Part shown: positions 40,514 to 42,196 of the stretch, piece by piece
Position numbering within the stretch: the stretch's first letter is position 1
Layout of the letters: each line of letters opens with the position of its first letter
Source: an uncultured Bacteriovoracaceae bacterium
GTDB taxonomy: Bacteria > Bdellovibrionota > Bacteriovoracia > Bacteriovoracales > Bacteriovoracaceae
Direction: 5' to 3'
Assembly (NCBI GenBank): GCA_938017795.1
Contig: CALIJZ010000024.1
Coordinates: 1-42,196, forward strand
Length of the DNA stretch: 42,196 nt
Program-made: the position numbers and the translations under genes
Notes under the pieces: generated by a model
The model's input: the letters and a program-made list of their open reading frames with translations, nothing else
Database searches by the model: none
What the model was told of the DNA's origin: nothing

Positions 40514-42196
40514 ATGCTATCTAGATTAGTTCTAGCTTTGATTTTGTTTTCTTGTATGTCCAGTAATAACTCAACTAATGTTGTGGTGAGAGGGCATGTT
40601 GAATATGAAGGGCCAGTTGTTTTTGATCCTAACGGAACTTTAAATAATGATCCAACAGAGATGCTTTTAGAAGGAAACATCGATCTTGTCGATTGTGTAC
40701 CTTCAGCAAAAGCAGTAGTTGGAATAACTGGTTTTTGTTCTCCTAATAATACAGAAATAGGAATAAATTCTCCAGATATGAATCCAGCATCAGTAGTTTG
40801 TCCATGTTCTAATGGTCAATATATTTGTGGACCAGTTAATTTTGTTGGGAATATGCATAATGGTTTAAATCCTTTAATTAATATTTTAAATACTAGTTTT
40901 GAAAATTTATCATTACTTGAAAATCGAGTTATAAATATTTGTGATAATGATCTTAAGACAACTATCAGTGTAAATAATCTTGCACCTGCTGAAGGTGATA
41001 CAATTATTTATACAATTACCAGTGAGAACTTTGGTCCTGGTAATATGACTAATGTTGAGATTAAGAACTTACTGCCAAGTGAGTTAATTTACCAAAGTGA
41101 TAATACTATTACTGGTTCATATGATCCTTTAACTGGTATTTGGGAAATTGGTGATATTACTGATGGTTCAATAGTAACACTTGATATAATAGTAAAAGTT
41201 GGATCAGGTTTAAATGGAGCAGTAGTTACAAATTCAATAAGTAATCTAAACTTAGAACAAGTTGATGGAAGCGATACTAATGATACTTTAAGTATAGATA
41301 TTGATGTTAATTCTCCAGTAGTTGCATCAGATATTAATCCAGTTGCATTTGATGAAGATACATCAGAAGTTATTACTTTAAGTTATTCTGATCCTGATGG
41401 GGATATTGCAACTGCATGTAATATAGTTAGTACTACTGCAAATGTAAGTGTTGTAGGTTGTAGTTGTGATGGAGCAGGAGTTTGTAGTGCAACAGCTCAA
41501 GGAAGTCTTAATATTAATGGTACAAGTGAGAGCTTTACTTATACTGTAACTGCGGATGGATTAACCTCTAATGCTGCAACAGCTAGTCTAACAATCAACC
41601 CAGTTAATGATGAACCAGTTATTGATAATGTTGGAAGTCAATCAGGACCTGAAGATATAGCAAAAGAAGTAATTATAAAAATTAGTGATGTAGATTCAAC
41701 ATTAACTTGTAGTAATTTAAGTGGAGTAAGTTCTAATCAAGCGCTTTTACCTAATGCAAGCATTGTAATTAGTGCCAGTGGGTCAGATTGTAAGGCAACA
41801 CTTACGCCAGCAGATGATCAATTTGGGAGTACAAATATAACTTTGACTCTTGAAGATAATGGGATGCCTCTACCTTCTTTAAGTGATTCAGAAGTTTTTA
41901 CTTACACAGTTATAAATACAAATGATGCTCCAACAATTGATGATGTTTTAGATCAATCAACTGATGAGGATACAACTAAGAGTGGAATTAGTTTTAATAT
42001 TGGTGATATCGATGGACCTGTTACTTGTACTGGTTCCATGAGTTTAACTAGTTCGGATAATTCAATCATTGATGCTAGTGGAGCAATCTTTAGTGGATCA
42101 GGAACAAGTTGTTTATTAAGTTTAACTCCAAAAGCTGATAAATTTGGTCCTGTTACAATTACTTTAGAAGTTGAAGATAATGGAGGGTTAACTGCA
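40514..42196 (+). CDS. Repeat-rich surface lipoprotein/adhesin, 5' part (cut by window edge)
   Basis: The frame is open from the ATG at 40514 to the right edge (561 codons), so the 3' end is missing. An AGGA site lies seven bases before the ATG. MLSRLVLALILFSC is a lipoprotein signal (LFSC). Residues about 20-145 have several cysteines (DLVDCVPSAKAVVG, VVCPCSNGQYICG). Residues about 155-270 are a DUF11-type domain (YTITSENFGPGNMTNVEIKN, LPSELIYQSDNTITGSYD, GDITDGSIVTLDIIVKV). Then Ig/cadherin-like repeats of about 95 residues follow, each starting with a DEDT- or PEDI-type motif and ending with INPVNDEPVI or TNDAPTID, as in VCBS/RTX-like adhesins. At least two and a half copies lie within the window. 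Such proteins mediate cell-surface attachment; the Asp-rich loops suggest calcium binding. Confidence 0.87.
   Translation, partial: MLSRLVLALILFSCMSSNNSTNVVVRGHVEYEGPVVFDPNGTLNNDPTEMLLEGNIDLVDCVPSAKAVVGITGFCSPNNTEIGINSPDMNPASVVCPCSNGQYICGPVNFVGNMHNGLNPLINILNTSFENLSLLENRVINICDNDLKTTISVNNLAPAEGDTIIYTITSENFGPGNMTNVEIKNLLPSELIYQSDNTITGSYDPLTGIWEIGDITDGSIVTLDIIVKVGSGLNGAVVTNSISNLNLEQVDGSDTNDTLSIDIDVNSPVVASDINPVAFDEDTSEVITLSYSDPDGDIATACNIVSTTANVSVVGCSCDGAGVCSATAQGSLNINGTSESFTYTVTADGLTSNAATASLTINPVNDEPVIDNVGSQSGPEDIAKEVIIKISDVDSTLTCSNLSGVSSNQALLPNASIVISASGSDCKATLTPADDQFGSTNITLTLEDNGMPLPSLSDSEVFTYTVINTNDAPTIDDVLDQSTDEDTTKSGISFNIGDIDGPVTCTGSMSLTSSDNSIIDASGAIFSGSGTSCLLSLTPKADKFGPVTITLEVEDNGGLTA

Noticed and set aside
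40420..40680. Minus-strand 86-codon frame before the adhesin
   Set aside because: It overlaps the well-supported start of the adhesin lipoprotein on the plus strand and lacks a ribosome site or recognisable product.
1..42196. Looked for tRNA, rRNA, CRISPR arrays, transposases, phage genes and attachment sites
   Set aside because: No cloverleaf-like sequence, spaced direct repeats, transposase or integrase motifs were found; the gene content is chromosomal and even.

Overview
The window is AT-rich, densely coded bacterial DNA. It has no rRNA or tRNA genes, CRISPR array, insertion sequence or prophage that I can see. The evidence points to a Gram-negative predator-like bacterium of the Bdellovibrionota, most like the low-GC Bacteriovoracaceae (Halobacteriovorax type). 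That evidence is the low GC, the many short signal peptides and lipoprotein signals, the many secreted hydrolases, outer-membrane barrels, and a mevalonate pathway of Bacteroidetes-like type. The assignment is inference; there is no marker gene in the window to settle it.

Layout. 1-843 is the 5' part of a lipoprotein gene cut by the left edge. 973-4023 (minus) is a four-gene operon, HTH/TerB-like regulator - NfeD - two stomatin-type SPFH proteins, with an apparently leaderless, palindrome-marked promoter; a DUF2007-like gene and a YqeY-like gene lie divergently. 4987-9073 holds exported enzymes: a trypsin-like protease, a DNase-I-fold phosphodiesterase, an exported NADAR protein and a sphingomyelinase-like phosphodiesterase. 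9263-18475 is one long plus-strand run: aldolase, mnmA, a TrmK-like methyltransferase, a 51-aa membrane protein, a cysteine-repeat lipoprotein, an RsmI-like methylase, and then five mevalonate-pathway genes (IPP isomerase type 2, HMG-CoA reductase, GYDIA-type GHMP kinase, diphosphomevalonate decarboxylase, mevalonate kinase). Together these would convert HMG-CoA to IPP and DMAPP; HMG-CoA synthase is not in the window.

18472-23668 (minus) holds a divergent crotonase, a small secreted protein, and a coupled trio encoding an exported phospholipase D, an S13 DD-carboxypeptidase and an ankyrin lipoprotein. 23822-28219 is housekeeping and redox: a GlsB-like membrane protein, a FAD amine-oxidase-like protein, nitronate monooxygenase, an MnmC-like methyltransferase, an alpha/beta hydrolase and dCTP deaminase, closed by a bidirectional terminator. 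28290-38109 is mostly envelope: a Cys/Arg-rich lipoprotein, a barrel protein plus an EF-hand lipoprotein, a Cys-rich secreted protein with a coupled 37-aa membrane peptide, an HTTM-DCC fusion, thioredoxin reductase and another barrel protein. 38080-40271 carries a GlpD-like oxidoreductase and an acidic protein with a YbjQ-like C-terminus. From 40514 to the right edge runs the beginning of a repeat-rich surface lipoprotein/adhesin.

Genes are packed tightly. There is no gene-free stretch longer than 300 bases; the longest gap is about 240 bases before the adhesin. Several operons use stop/start overlaps (ATGA, TAATG, TGATG, TTGA), and three convergent pairs share a TTAA for both stops.
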